Part shown: positions 1 through 7,371 of the stretch, piece after piece
Position numbering within the stretch: position 1 is the first letter of the stretch
Layout of the letters: each line of letters starts with the position of its first letter
Assembly: GCA_964638815.1 (NCBI GenBank)
Contig: CAZXBB010000230.1
Coordinates: forward strand, 1-14,268
DNA length: 14,268 nucleotides
Origin: CAZXBB01 sp964638815
GTDB taxonomy: Bacteria > Planctomycetota > Phycisphaerae > Phycisphaerales > SM1A02
Reading direction: 5' to 3'
The notes under the pieces: generated by a model
Databases searched by the model: none
Told to the model about the DNA's origin: nothing
What the model saw: the letters and a program-made list of their open reading frames with translations, nothing else
Position numbers and translations under genes: made by a program

Positions 1-80
1 TGACGGCTCGGTCTGACGGCTCGGTCTGACGGCTCGGCGTGACGGCTCGGTCTTGACGGCTCGGTCTTGACGGCTCGGTC
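1..80. repeat. Tandem array of 13-bp repeats, cut by window edge
   Basis: Six head-to-tail copies of TGACGGCTCGGTC are visible, beginning at 1, 14, 27, 40, 54 and 68. The third copy ends CGGCG instead of CGGTC, and one extra T precedes the fifth and sixth copies. The array starts at the first base, so it probably continues to the left. The copies are near identical and directly adjacent without spacers, so this is a minisatellite-like repeat and not a CRISPR. It lies downstream of the minus-strand transaldolase gene. No function can be assigned. Confidence 0.9.
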
Positions 81-171
81 TGAGTCGGGACGACCCTGGC
101 GCCTCGTTCCTTGCATACACACCCGGCCCTGTCGCGGCACACCACCGGGGCACTCGGGAGGACGCGCGGAT

Positions 172-843
172 CTACGCCATCACCGCCGTCCCGCTGACCT
201 TCGCCTGCGCTCCCTTCCAGTCGTCGAGGAACCGCTCGAGGCCGGCGTCCGTGAGCGGGTGCTTCAGGATCTGCCGAATGACGTTGAACGGCACCGTGGC
301 GACGTCGGCGCCGAGAAGGGCGGACTGGACCATGTGCTGCGGGTGGCGGATCGAGGCGGCGAGGATCTTCGTGTCGAAGCCGTAGTTGTCGTAGATCTGG
401 CGGATCTGCTGCACGAGCTCCATGCCGTCGTTCCCGATGTCATCGATCCGGCCGATGAAGGGGCTGATGAGGAACGCACCGGCCTTGGCCGCGAGCAGGG
501 CCTGGAGCGGCTGGAAGCACAGCGTCATGTTGACGCGCACCCCGCGGTCCGAGAGCGTCTTGCAGGCGCGGAGACCCTCCTCGATGCAGGGGAGCTTGAT
601 GACGATGTTGTCCGCAATGGTGATGAGCTCGTCGGCCTCGGCGATCATGCCGTCGTGCCCGGTCGAGACCACCTCCGCGCTGACCGGTCCCGCGACGACC
701 GCGCAGATCTCGCGCAGACGCGTGTGGAAGTCCACGCCCTCCTTCGCCACGAGGCTCGGGTTCGTGGTGACGCCGTCCAGCACGCCGAGGGCGGCGGCCT
801 GGCGGATCTCGTCGATGTTCGCGGTGTCGATGTAGAGTTCCAT
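172..843 (-). CDS. tal: Transaldolase, small TalC/MipB-type subfamily
   Basis: The 223-residue protein has the length and motifs of the short decameric transaldolase / fructose-6-phosphate aldolase family. It should transfer a dihydroxyacetone unit between sugar phosphates in the non-oxidative pentose phosphate pathway, in the cytoplasm. Visible landmarks are Asp6 in ELYIDTAN, the TTNPS loop at 26-30, the Schiff-base lysine at about 83 (NIVIKLP) and SPFIGR at 127-132. Glu57 (SAEV) and Phe129 occupy positions where fructose-6-phosphate aldolases carry Gln and Tyr, which favours transaldolase over aldolase; this is inferred from remembered alignments. The ATG start is preceded by AGGA about 7 nt upstream. 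It is the gene after the protein kinase on the same strand, but an inverted-repeat element separates them, so cotranscription is uncertain. Confidence 0.93.
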   Translation of the reverse strand: MELYIDTANIDEIRQAAALGVLDGVTTNPSLVAKEGVDFHTRLREICAVVAGPVSAEVVSTGHDGMIAEADELITIADNIVIKLPCIEEGLRACKTLSDRGVRVNMTLCFQPLQALLAAKAGAFLISPFIGRIDDIGNDGMELVQQIRQIYDNYGFDTKILAASIRHPQHMVQSALLGADVATVPFNVIRQILKHPLTDAGLERFLDDWKGAQAKVSGTAVMA

Positions 844-897
844 GGCCGAATCCTATCGTGGCGCCGCGGGGCCGGCACGGCGGGGGGCGGAGCCAGA

Positions 898-914
898 CAG
901 GATGTCCCATCCTG
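898..914. repeat. Perfect 7-bp palindrome abutting the inverted-repeat element
   Basis: CAGGATG, a 3-base loop TCC, and CATCCTG form a perfect hairpin ending at the base just before the terminal inverted repeat at 915. It may be the edge of the insertion, a remnant of a transcription terminator or a target feature. No U-tract follows on either strand, so a classical intrinsic terminator is not supported. Confidence 0.6.
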
Positions 915-1080
915 TAGCAGCCCGTTGAAGAACTGGGGCGTTGCCTGAGTGCGATGCTTTTCGTCGTGGCAAGGAGCCGAACCGACGCCGTATTTGGCGC
1001 TTGCAGCGAGGTTTGGCGACGCCGTCCACGGCGGAAATGATCGTGCTCCGGCGGCGTCGCAGTTCTTCAACGGGCTGCTA
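915..1080. mobile_element. MITE-like non-autonomous element with 20-bp perfect terminal inverted repeats
   Basis: Positions 915-934 read TAGCAGCCCGTTGAAGAACT, and 1061-1080 are its exact reverse complement. Beyond the perfect 20 bp the arms stay partly complementary for roughly another 35 bp (for example GCC, GAG, CGA and CGTGG blocks), so most of the 166 bp could fold into one long hairpin around a loop near 970-1025. No transposase is encoded. Both ends begin with TA, so a TA target duplication is possible, as in IS630/Tc1-type elements, but one copy cannot prove this. The right end supplies the TAG stop of the kinase gene, and the element separates the kinase from the transaldolase. A structured intergenic repeat moved by a host transposase is the likeliest reading. 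Confidence 0.75.
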
Positions 1081-2535
1081 GCCACTGCTCATGATGGCGA
1101 TGAGCACCGCGTTCACGATCAGGCTCATCACGAGCGCGACGACGATGGCGAGCACGAGGGGGTGCGAAAGCGGGTTCTTCGGACGCTCCGACTGCCGAAC
1201 CGTCTCCGGGATCGCGGGAACGGTCGCGACGTCGGTGATCGCCTCGGTGATCGCCGCATGGTCGAGGGAGCGGTGAGCGAAGTGGGGCGGCTCTCCCCTG
1301 GCGATCAGCTCCAGGTCCTCGAGCAGGTCGGTCGCGTTCGGGTAGCGATCATCGACCTTCTTGGCCATCATCATCTCGATGACCTGCGCGCACCCGGCGC
1401 TCAGCTCGGGATTGATGTGGTCGGGCGGCTCGAGCGGCGACTTCAGGTGCTTGTGCATCACCGCGGACGGGTTCTTTCCCTCGTACGGCACCCGTCCCGT
1501 GACCATGTGATAGAAGGTCGCGCCCAGGCCGTAGATGTCGGCCGCGGGGCTGATGCTGATCTCGCCCTTGATCTGCTCGGGGCTGATGTAGTAGGGCGTC
1601 CCATACGCGCGGCCCGCCTCCGCCTTCGCGGCCTCGCGGTCGCTGATCGCGCGGGCCAGGCCGAGATCCGCGAGTTTGACGCGGCCCTTCCGCGTGATCA
1701 TGACGTTCTTGGGCTTGATGTCGCGATGGACGAAGCCGCGGCTGTGCGCGTGTTCGAGCGCCGTGGCGACCTGGATCACCACGTTGATCGCGTCCTTTTC
1801 GCTGAAACGGCGGTGCTTCGTGATGTGATCGTGGATGGTCGTGCCCTCCACGTACTCCATCACGAAGTAATGATGCTCGCCCGCGCGACCGACATCGTAC
1901 GCGCCGACGATGTTCGGATGGTTGAGCTGGGCGGCCGAGCGACCTTCCTTGTAGAAGCGCTCGATGAACTTCTCGTTGTCGGAGAACTTCTTGGGGAGGA
2001 TCTTGATCGCGACCTTGCGGTCGAGGCTCAACTGCTTGGCCATGAAGACCGTGGCCATCGCGCCGGAGCCGAGCTTCCGGATGATCTTGTAGCCGGGAAT
2101 GTGCTGGCCGGACTTCTTCGCCTCGAAGTCCTCGCGCAGCCGGTTGAGCTGATGCCGCGTGACGTAGTCCTTCGATATCAGCAGGTCATCCAGCGTCTGC
2201 GGCGATCCGACCGAGCTGTCTTCCTTCAACTGTGACCGGCACGCCGCGACCTCGTCGGTGGTAGCCAGCCCGGCCTGCACGACGATCTTGCCGAGCATCG
2301 TCTCGAAGCCGCCCGTGGTGCTGCCGCCGGGCTCGGACCTCTCCGATGCTGATTCCGAGCCGCCGGCGGAGCTGCTCGCGCCGGCGTCGCCGATCCGGAT
2401 GCCGGATTCCGCGGCTCCCGAGGACTCGTCGGATGGCACGGGCTGCGTCGATCCTTCGCTTGAGTCGGCCAGCGTGAGCGGTCCTTCCTCCGGCTCCCGG
2501 TCGATCGGCTTGTCTGCTGAGGGGCCGTCGGTCAC
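1078..2535 (-). CDS. Membrane-anchored serine/threonine protein kinase (PknB/Hanks type)
   Basis: The protein is 485 residues when started at GTG 2535. It should phosphorylate Ser/Thr residues of unknown partners from the cytoplasmic face of the membrane. Order: an acidic Ser/Gly-rich linker (1-75), a helical segment (about 80-140), the kinase domain from about 148, then one transmembrane helix (about 460-482) ending only a few residues later. Kinase landmarks are the Gly loop GSGAMATVF (156-164), VAIK Lys178, HRDIKPKN with Asp272 and Asn277, DLG Asp290 (a DFG variant) and SPE at 318-320. All catalytic residues are present. The GTG start is chosen because GAGGGA lies 7 nt upstream. A longer in-frame start (TTG 2610) coincides with a -35 box and would add an Arg/Cys-rich, atypical leader. 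There is no extracellular sensor domain after the helix. The stop codon is the first three bases of an inserted element. Confidence 0.9.
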   Translation of the reverse strand: MTDGPSADKPIDREPEEGPLTLADSSEGSTQPVPSDESSGAAESGIRIGDAGASSSAGGSESASERSEPGGSTTGGFETMLGKIVVQAGLATTDEVAACRSQLKEDSSVGSPQTLDDLLISKDYVTRHQLNRLREDFEAKKSGQHIPGYKIIRKLGSGAMATVFMAKQLSLDRKVAIKILPKKFSDNEKFIERFYKEGRSAAQLNHPNIVGAYDVGRAGEHHYFVMEYVEGTTIHDHITKHRRFSEKDAINVVIQVATALEHAHSRGFVHRDIKPKNVMITRKGRVKLADLGLARAISDREAAKAEAGRAYGTPYYISPEQIKGEISISPAADIYGLGATFYHMVTGRVPYEGKNPSAVMHKHLKSPLEPPDHINPELSAGCAQVIEMMMAKKVDDRYPNATDLLEDLELIARGEPPHFAHRSLDHAAITEAITDVATVPAIPETVRQSERPKNPLSHPLVLAIVVALVMSLIVNAVLIAIMSSG

Positions 2536-2580
2536 AGGTGCATCCCTCGATTGCCGCTCCGAGCACGAAACCGTGGCGCA

Positions 2581-2610
2581 ACTATGGCGTCTGCGCCACG
2601 CCGCTGTCAA
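2581..2610 (-). promoter_or_regulatory. Putative sigma-70-type promoter for the protein kinase gene
   Basis: On the minus strand, TTGACA (2610-2605) is a perfect -35 match. It is followed after 18 bases by CATAGT (2586-2581), a 4/6 match to the -10 consensus. Transcription would start near 2574, giving a leader of about 40 nt before the GTG start at 2535. This agrees with the position of the GAGGGA ribosome binding site at 2548-2543. In this GC-rich context a perfect -35 hexamer is notable, but the promoter is a pattern match only. Confidence 0.5.
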
Positions 2611-2668
2611 CCCGTATGATATCCGTCCTCCGCCTCCTCTTTAAGGTTTAAGGCCGAACCGCGACGGC

Positions 2669-3763
2669 ATGGCCGCAGACGCACCACCCAGACGCATCCT
2701 CCTGGTACGCCCAAGCGCCCTCGGCGACGTCTGCCGGACGGTGCCCGTGCTGGTCAGTCTGAAGCGGGCCTTCCCGCAATCGCGGATCGACTGGGTCGTG
2801 CGCGACGCGTTCCTCGCGGCCATCGAGGCGCACCCGGACCTGAACGAGGCGATCGCGTTCCCACGGACGCGCCTCGCCCGGTGGTGGCGCCGCCCGCCCG
2901 TCGCGCTGGAGGCGGCGCGGTGGTTCGGCTCGCTGCGGCGCCGGCGGTACGACCTCGCCATCGACTGCCAGGGCCTCGGTCGCAGCGCGCTGATCACCCG
3001 CGCGACGGGCGCCCGGCGCCGCGTCGGCCCGCGTCCCGCGCGCGAGTTTGCAGGTCTCGCGTACAACGTGCGGCACTGCGTAGACGGTTCCGCCCACGCG
3101 GTGGACGCGATGCTCGCGCTCGTGCGGGGCGAGGGCATCGAGCCCGTCTACGACATGCGGCTGTACGTCGCCGGCGAGGAACGGGCCTGGTGGGCCCGGG
3201 CGCGCGACGAATTCGGCGTCACCGGACGGTACGCGGTGTTCGCCCCGACCGCGCGGTGGATCACCAAGCGCTGGCCGGTCGAGCGCTGGCGGACCCTGGT
3301 CGGCCACGTTCTGGAGCGCGGCTTCGAGCGGGTCGTGATCATCGGCGCCCCGGACGAAGCGGCGCAGGTGGCGGGCATCGTGCCGTCCGAGCGGAACCTC
3401 GCCTCGCGCACGGTGGACCTTGTCGGGCGCACCGGGATCGGGGGCACGATGGCCGCCATCGCGGAGGCGGGGCTGCTCGTGGCCAACGATTCGGCCCCGC
3501 TGCACATGGCGATCGGATTCGATCGCCCCTGCGTGGGGCTCTTCGGTCCGACGGAGCCCGATCGCGTCGGCCCGTACGGCCGCCCTGACGCCGTCGTGCG
3601 CCGGTACGTCCCCGACGGGCCGCCCGTCAACTACCGCGATGCCTCGCGCGGGGACGCGCTCATGCGGCTCATCGAGGTCGAGGACGTGATCGAGCGGATC
3701 GATGCCGTCGCGCGCGATCCCCGATCCGACGAGGCGCCCAAGAGAGCGAGCGTCGAGTCATGA
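2669..3763 (+). CDS. Glycosyltransferase family 9 (ADP-heptose:LPS heptosyltransferase family)
   Basis: The 364-residue cytoplasmic GT-B enzyme probably adds heptose from ADP-heptose to the lipopolysaccharide core. Family marks: RPSALGDV at 14-21, where Asp20 aligns with the catalytic Asp of WaaC; FAPTARWITKRWP at 191-203, with Lys200 in the phosphate-binding position; NDSAPLHMA at 273-281 and GLFGPTEP at 290-297 in the nucleotide-sugar lobe. Length is normal for GT9. It heads a five-gene operon that also holds hldE, whose product is the donor sugar, which strongly supports the role. I cannot tell WaaC-type from WaaF-type, or exclude another GT9 specificity, so no symbol is given. The upstream gap to the divergent kinase gene is short. 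The stop overlaps the next gene as ATGA. Confidence 0.9.
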   Translation: MAADAPPRRILLVRPSALGDVCRTVPVLVSLKRAFPQSRIDWVVRDAFLAAIEAHPDLNEAIAFPRTRLARWWRRPPVALEAARWFGSLRRRRYDLAIDCQGLGRSALITRATGARRRVGPRPAREFAGLAYNVRHCVDGSAHAVDAMLALVRGEGIEPVYDMRLYVAGEERAWWARARDEFGVTGRYAVFAPTARWITKRWPVERWRTLVGHVLERGFERVVIIGAPDEAAQVAGIVPSERNLASRTVDLVGRTGIGGTMAAIAEAGLLVANDSAPLHMAIGFDRPCVGLFGPTEPDRVGPYGRPDAVVRRYVPDGPPVNYRDASRGDALMRLIEVEDVIERIDAVARDPRSDEAPKRASVES

Positions 3764-4413
3764 GCATCGAGTCGGCGCGGCCCCGTTCGTTCGTGTTCGA
3801 TCCCCCCGCGCCGGGTCCGGTGTGGCTCGCGAGCCGCTCGCCGCGCCGAGCCCGCCTGCTGGCCGACGCCGGCGTGCCGGTTCGCACGCATACGCCGCCG
3901 GTCGACGACGGCCACCTCGTGCCCGGTCGCGTCACGCCGCGGCAGTGGGTGTCGTCGCTCGCGTGGTTCAAGGGCCGCGCCGTCGCCGATGTGCTCCGCG
4001 CGGGCGGTCCGCGCGCCGGCTCCGTGCTGGCGGCGGACACCATCTGCGTGCACCAGGGGCGCATACTCGGCCAGCCGCGCGACGCCGCCGACGCCCGCTC
4101 GATGCTCGAGCGATTCCAGGACGACGCACACGTCACGATGACGGGCGTGTGCGTGATCGCCCTGCGGGACTTGCGACGCTGGTTCGCGGTGGACGAAGCC
4201 GAGGTGCGCGTGGGGCGGCTCGGGGCGGACGCGATCGACGCGTATGTCGCGTCCGGCGAGTGGATGGGCAAGGCGGGCGCGTACAATCTCGAGGATCGGC
4301 GGGACGCCGGGTGGGACATCCGCTGCAACGGCGACCCCGCGACGGTGATGGGGCTGCCGATGACGCTGCTCGAGCCCTGGCTGCGTCGCCTGCGGGAGGT
4401 CAACCGGACGTGA
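3760..4413 (+). CDS. maf: Maf family nucleoside triphosphate pyrophosphatase
   Basis: The 217-residue protein matches the Maf/Ham1-like fold family, which hydrolyses non-canonical or regulatory nucleoside triphosphates (dTTP/UTP or modified nucleotides) to monophosphates plus pyrophosphate. Visible motifs are LASRSPRRARLL at 23-34 (nucleotide-binding SxSPRR), Lys71, VLAADT with catalytic-type Asp93, ILGQPRD at 102-108, TMTGVCV at 126-132, GKAGAYNLED at 170-179 and GDPATVMGLP at 191-200. There is an N-terminal extension of about 20 residues before the usual start of the fold. Its ATG overlaps the upstream stop by 4 nt (ATGA), suggesting translational coupling with the heptosyltransferase. The exact substrate class cannot be decided from the motifs. 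Its place in an LPS operon may simply be shared expression. Confidence 0.92.
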   Translation: MSIESARPRSFVFDPPAPGPVWLASRSPRRARLLADAGVPVRTHTPPVDDGHLVPGRVTPRQWVSSLAWFKGRAVADVLRAGGPRAGSVLAADTICVHQGRILGQPRDAADARSMLERFQDDAHVTMTGVCVIALRDLRRWFAVDEAEVRVGRLGADAIDAYVASGEWMGKAGAYNLEDRRDAGWDIRCNGDPATVMGLPMTLLEPWLRRLREVNRT

Positions 4414-4874
4414 TCGCGGCCGTCCATCTCGATCCGCGTCTGACCGGGCCGATCGCGATCCTGATCGCCGGGTACCTCGTGTGGTACTGGATCCGCCTCG
4501 GCCGCGCCGACGTGCCGCCGGGCCGGCGCCGGCTGCGCCGGATCTCGATGGCGGTCATGCTGATCGCGCTCCCGAACTTCGTCGCCGGCCTCAGCTACCT
4601 CGACCCCCGCCTCGACCCGACGATGTACGTCGTGTCCTGGAGCGTGTCGATCCTCCTGATGATCGTCATCTTCTTCACGGCGTGCGCCGACTGGCTGCTC
4701 ACGATGCACCTGCACCGGCAGGCGTATCTCGCGGACGTGATGCGCGACCGCGCGCGGCGAACGCCGCCTGCCGACGATCCCGAAGCCGGCACGGGCGGCG
4801 CTTCCCCGGGAGGGTCGAAACCCGGCTCGAAGGCCGCCTCGGAGAGCGCGTCCACGGGCGGCGACTTCCCGTGA
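4410..4874 (+). CDS. Small three-helix membrane protein of unknown function in the LPS operon
   Basis: This 154-residue protein is not recognised. It has three hydrophobic segments, about 13-30 (GPIAILIAGYLVWYW), 45-64 and 73-98, separated by an Arg-rich cytoplasmic-type loop (31-44). A hydrophilic tail (110-154) rich in Asp, Gly, Ser and Thr follows. The GTG start at 4410 is chosen because it gives a 4-nt GTGA overlap with the maf stop and is preceded by GGGAGGT (4394-4400) at 9 nt. The frame stays open upstream to 3702, but that part lies over the heptosyltransferase and maf genes and reads as a shadow. It ends with another GTGA overlap into lpxK. Its position directly before an inner-membrane lipid A enzyme suggests a membrane role in envelope assembly, but that is context only. 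Confidence 0.82.
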   Translation: MIAAVHLDPRLTGPIAILIAGYLVWYWIRLGRADVPPGRRRLRRISMAVMLIALPNFVAGLSYLDPRLDPTMYVVSWSVSILLMIVIFFTACADWLLTMHLHRQAYLADVMRDRARRTPPADDPEAGTGGASPGGSKPGSKAASESASTGGDFP

Positions 4875-5881
4875 GCGGTCCGCTGCCCGGAGTGCTGGCG
4901 CCGGTCACGGTGCCGATGAGCTGGGCGTACGGGTGCGCGGTCGCCTGGCGGAACCGCCGGTGTGACCGGAGCGAGCCGGTCGTCGTGGGCCGCCCGGTGA
5001 TCTCGGTCGGGAACATCACCGCCGGCGGCGCCGGCAAGACGCCGTTCGTGCGGTGGCTCGCGACGCTGCTCGCGGCGCACGGGCATCGACCGGCGATCGC
5101 GATGCGCGGCTACGGCGCCGGCGGCGGGGAGCCCGGCGACGAGGAGATGGAGTACGCCGAGCGGCTCCCGGACGTGCCGGTCGTGGCGGATCCCGATCGC
5201 GCGGGCGCGCTCGCTCGCTTCCTGCCCGCGCACCCGGAGATCGATTGCGTGCTGCTCGACGACGGTTTCCAGCACCGGCGTGTCGCGAGGGATCTCGATC
5301 TCGTGCTCCTCGACGCGACGCGATCCGGTCTCGACGATCGCCTGCTGCCGGCGGGCTACCTGCGCGAGCCTTCCGCGAGCCTTCGCCGCGCCGACGGCGT
5401 GATCGTCACGCGGGCGGAGGCGGTCGATCCGGGCCTCGCGGAACGGATCGCGTCCGCGCACGGCGCCCGGCCGCTGGCGTGGTCGCGTCACGCGTGGACG
5501 GGGCTGCGCATGGTTGACGACGCCGGGGAGCGCGTCGTGGCGGTTGACTGGCTGCGCGGGAAGCGGGTGCACACGCTGCTGGGGATCGGCAACGCGGCGG
5601 CGGTGCGGGCGCAGATCGCGGCCGCGGGGGCGATCATCGGGCAGGTCGTCTCCGCGCGGGATCACGAGCGTTACACGGCGGCGCGGCTGGAACGGCTGCG
5701 AGTTTCGGCCCGCGGCGTGGACGCGATCGTCATGACCGGGAAGGATTGGGTCAAGGCCCGCGGCCTGATAGACTGGGCGATCGCCGGGGTCCCGATCGTC
5801 GTGCCGGAGCTCGCGATCGAAGTCTTCGAGGGGGAGGCCGCGTTGTCCCGGCGCGCTCTCGCCGCGGTTCGCAACCCATGA
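4871..5881 (+). CDS. lpxK: Tetraacyldisaccharide 4'-kinase (lipid A synthesis)
   Basis: The 336-residue inner-membrane-associated kinase transfers the gamma phosphate of ATP to the 4' position of the lipid A disaccharide precursor, giving lipid IVA. Evidence: an N-terminal hydrophobic/amphipathic segment (10-25), then SVGNITAGGAGKTPFVRWL with the P-loop at 52-58, RGYG at 79-82, DDGFQHR at 130-136, and the LpxK-typical TGKDWVKAR at 289-297. Length is normal for the family. GTG 4871 is chosen because it overlaps the preceding stop as GTGA and gives the usual N-terminus; no ATG lies nearby before the P-loop except Met16. The gene ends in an ATGA overlap with hldE. Together with hldE and the GT9 gene it indicates a genuine LPS-making outer membrane. 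Confidence 0.95.
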   Translation: MSGPLPGVLAPVTVPMSWAYGCAVAWRNRRCDRSEPVVVGRPVISVGNITAGGAGKTPFVRWLATLLAAHGHRPAIAMRGYGAGGGEPGDEEMEYAERLPDVPVVADPDRAGALARFLPAHPEIDCVLLDDGFQHRRVARDLDLVLLDATRSGLDDRLLPAGYLREPSASLRRADGVIVTRAEAVDPGLAERIASAHGARPLAWSRHAWTGLRMVDDAGERVVAVDWLRGKRVHTLLGIGNAAAVRAQIAAAGAIIGQVVSARDHERYTAARLERLRVSARGVDAIVMTGKDWVKARGLIDWAIAGVPIVVPELAIEVFEGEAALSRRALAAVRNP

Positions 5882-7356
5882 CAGCCCTTCTCGCCAAGCT
5901 CGCCGGCTACCGTCCCTTCACCGCGCTCGTCATCGGCGACTTCATGCTGGATCAGCACCTGTACGGCGCGGCCGAGCGTCTGAGCCCCGACGCGCCGGTG
6001 CCGGTGCTGCACGCGTCGCGGAGCGAGGACCGGCCGGGCGGGGCGGCAAACGTGGCGTTGTGCCTGCGGGCGCTCAAGGCGACGGTGCAGTGCTTCGGCG
6101 TGGTCGGCGCGGATGCCGAGGGCCGGGCGCTGCGGGCGAGCCTGGCCGAAGCAGGCTGCGGCGTTGACGGGATCGTCGAGGATCCGGCGCGGCCGACCAC
6201 GATCAAGCGCAGCTTCGTGGGTCTCGCCCAGCACCGTCATCCGCAGAAGATGTTCCGGGTGGACATCGAGTCGCGCGAGGCGATCGGCGAGGACGTGTGC
6301 GCCGCGCTGCTCGAGCGCATCGGCGCCGCGCTTTCCGCCGCCGACGTCGTGTGCCTCGAGGACTACGACAAGGGCGTCTGCTCCGAGCCGGTCTGCCGGG
6401 GCGTGATTGCGCTCTGCCGCGCGGCCGGCAAGCCGATTCTCGTCGATCCCGCGGCGATCGACGACTACGCGAAGTACAAGGGGGCCACGGCGGTCACGCC
6501 CAACCGCTCCGAGGCCGAGCGCGCGACCGGGCTCGACACGCCGCTGGACGCCAGCGAGCTTCACAACGCGGGGCTCGCCGCCAAGCTCGGCCGCGAGCTC
6601 GAGGTGGAGGCCGTGGTGCTCACGCTCGACCGTCACGGCGCGCTGCTCGAGGAGAGGGGCGGCAAGCCGCAGCTCGTCCCCACCGTCGCCCGGAGCGTCT
6701 ACGACGTCACGGGGGCGGGCGACATCGTGCTCGCCGCGCTCGCCGCGGGACGGGCGAACGGGCTCACGTGGCTCGAGTCCGTCCAGTTCGCCAACGCCGC
6801 CGCCGGTCTCGAGGTCGAGGTGTTCGGGGTGCAGCCGATTGCCTTCGCGCAGGTGCAGCGAGAGATCCTCGCCCGTGAGCGCGGGCTCGACGGCAAGATC
6901 CGCACGCTGGATGAGCTGCTCGTGGAGGTCGCGGTCCACCGCGAGGCGGGTCGCACGATCGTCTTCACCAACGGCTGCTTCGACGTCATCCACGCCGGGC
7001 ACGTGACGTACCTGCGCGAGGCGAAGCGGCAGGGCGACGTGCTCGTCGTCGCCGTGAACGACGACGCGCAGGTGACGACGCAGAAGGGGCCCGGGCGGCC
7101 GATCTACCCGCTCGCGGACCGTCTCGACATCCTGTCCGAGCTGCAATGCATCGACTACCTGACGTGTTTCGCGGAACCGACCGTGCGCGAGCTGCTCCAC
7201 GCGCTGCGTCCGGAGGTCTTCGTCAAGGGCGGCGACTACCGGCCCGAGCAGATCAACGAGTACGCGACGGTGCAGGAGCTCGGGCTCGATCTGCGCATCC
7301 TGGCGGAACGTCCCGGCCTGGGCAGCACGGGCGTGATCGAGCGCATGAACAAGTAG
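5878..7356 (+). CDS. hldE: Bifunctional heptose 7-phosphate kinase / heptose 1-phosphate adenylyltransferase
   Basis: The 492-residue cytoplasmic protein carries out two steps of ADP-heptose synthesis. It phosphorylates D-glycero-beta-D-manno-heptose 7-phosphate at C1, then couples the dephosphorylated 1-phosphate to AMP from ATP. The N-terminal PfkB/ribokinase domain (1-335) shows GDFMLDQ at 20-26, GGAANVA at 54-60 and DVTGAGD at 276-282, with Asp282 as the catalytic base. The C-terminal cytidylyltransferase-like domain (355-492) shows TNGCFDVIHAGH at 364-375 with the HxGH motif, and LGSTGVIERM near the end. Length equals the classical fused enzyme. The phosphatase GmhB and isomerase GmhA are not in this window. 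The ATG at 5878 overlaps the lpxK stop by 4 nt. It is the last gene of the operon and converges with the protease gene 15 nt later. Confidence 0.96.
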   Translation: MTALLAKLAGYRPFTALVIGDFMLDQHLYGAAERLSPDAPVPVLHASRSEDRPGGAANVALCLRALKATVQCFGVVGADAEGRALRASLAEAGCGVDGIVEDPARPTTIKRSFVGLAQHRHPQKMFRVDIESREAIGEDVCAALLERIGAALSAADVVCLEDYDKGVCSEPVCRGVIALCRAAGKPILVDPAAIDDYAKYKGATAVTPNRSEAERATGLDTPLDASELHNAGLAAKLGRELEVEAVVLTLDRHGALLEERGGKPQLVPTVARSVYDVTGAGDIVLAALAAGRANGLTWLESVQFANAAAGLEVEVFGVQPIAFAQVQREILARERGLDGKIRTLDELLVEVAVHREAGRTIVFTNGCFDVIHAGHVTYLREAKRQGDVLVVAVNDDAQVTTQKGPGRPIYPLADRLDILSELQCIDYLTCFAEPTVRELLHALRPEVFVKGGDYRPEQINEYATVQELGLDLRILAERPGLGSTGVIERMNK

Positions 7357-7371
7357 GCGGTCGATCCCGCG

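Noticed and set aside
1..80. CRISPR array
   Set aside because: The 13-bp units are contiguous without spacers and no cas genes are present.
172..843. Fructose-6-phosphate aldolase instead of transaldolase
   Set aside because: The Glu57 and Phe129 positions fit transaldolase; aldolases of this family have Gln and Tyr there.
67..948. A 293-codon plus-strand frame opposite the transaldolase
   Set aside because: It is antisense to a well-conserved transaldolase, with no recognisable domain.
949..2235. A 428-codon plus-strand frame opposite the kinase
   Set aside because: It is antisense to a kinase with all catalytic motifs, and its His/Asp/Arg/Leu-rich composition is typical of a shadow frame.
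7357..7371. Shared terminator between hldE and the protease gene
   Set aside because: Only 15 nt separate the convergent stops, and no stem-loop with a T-tract is visible.
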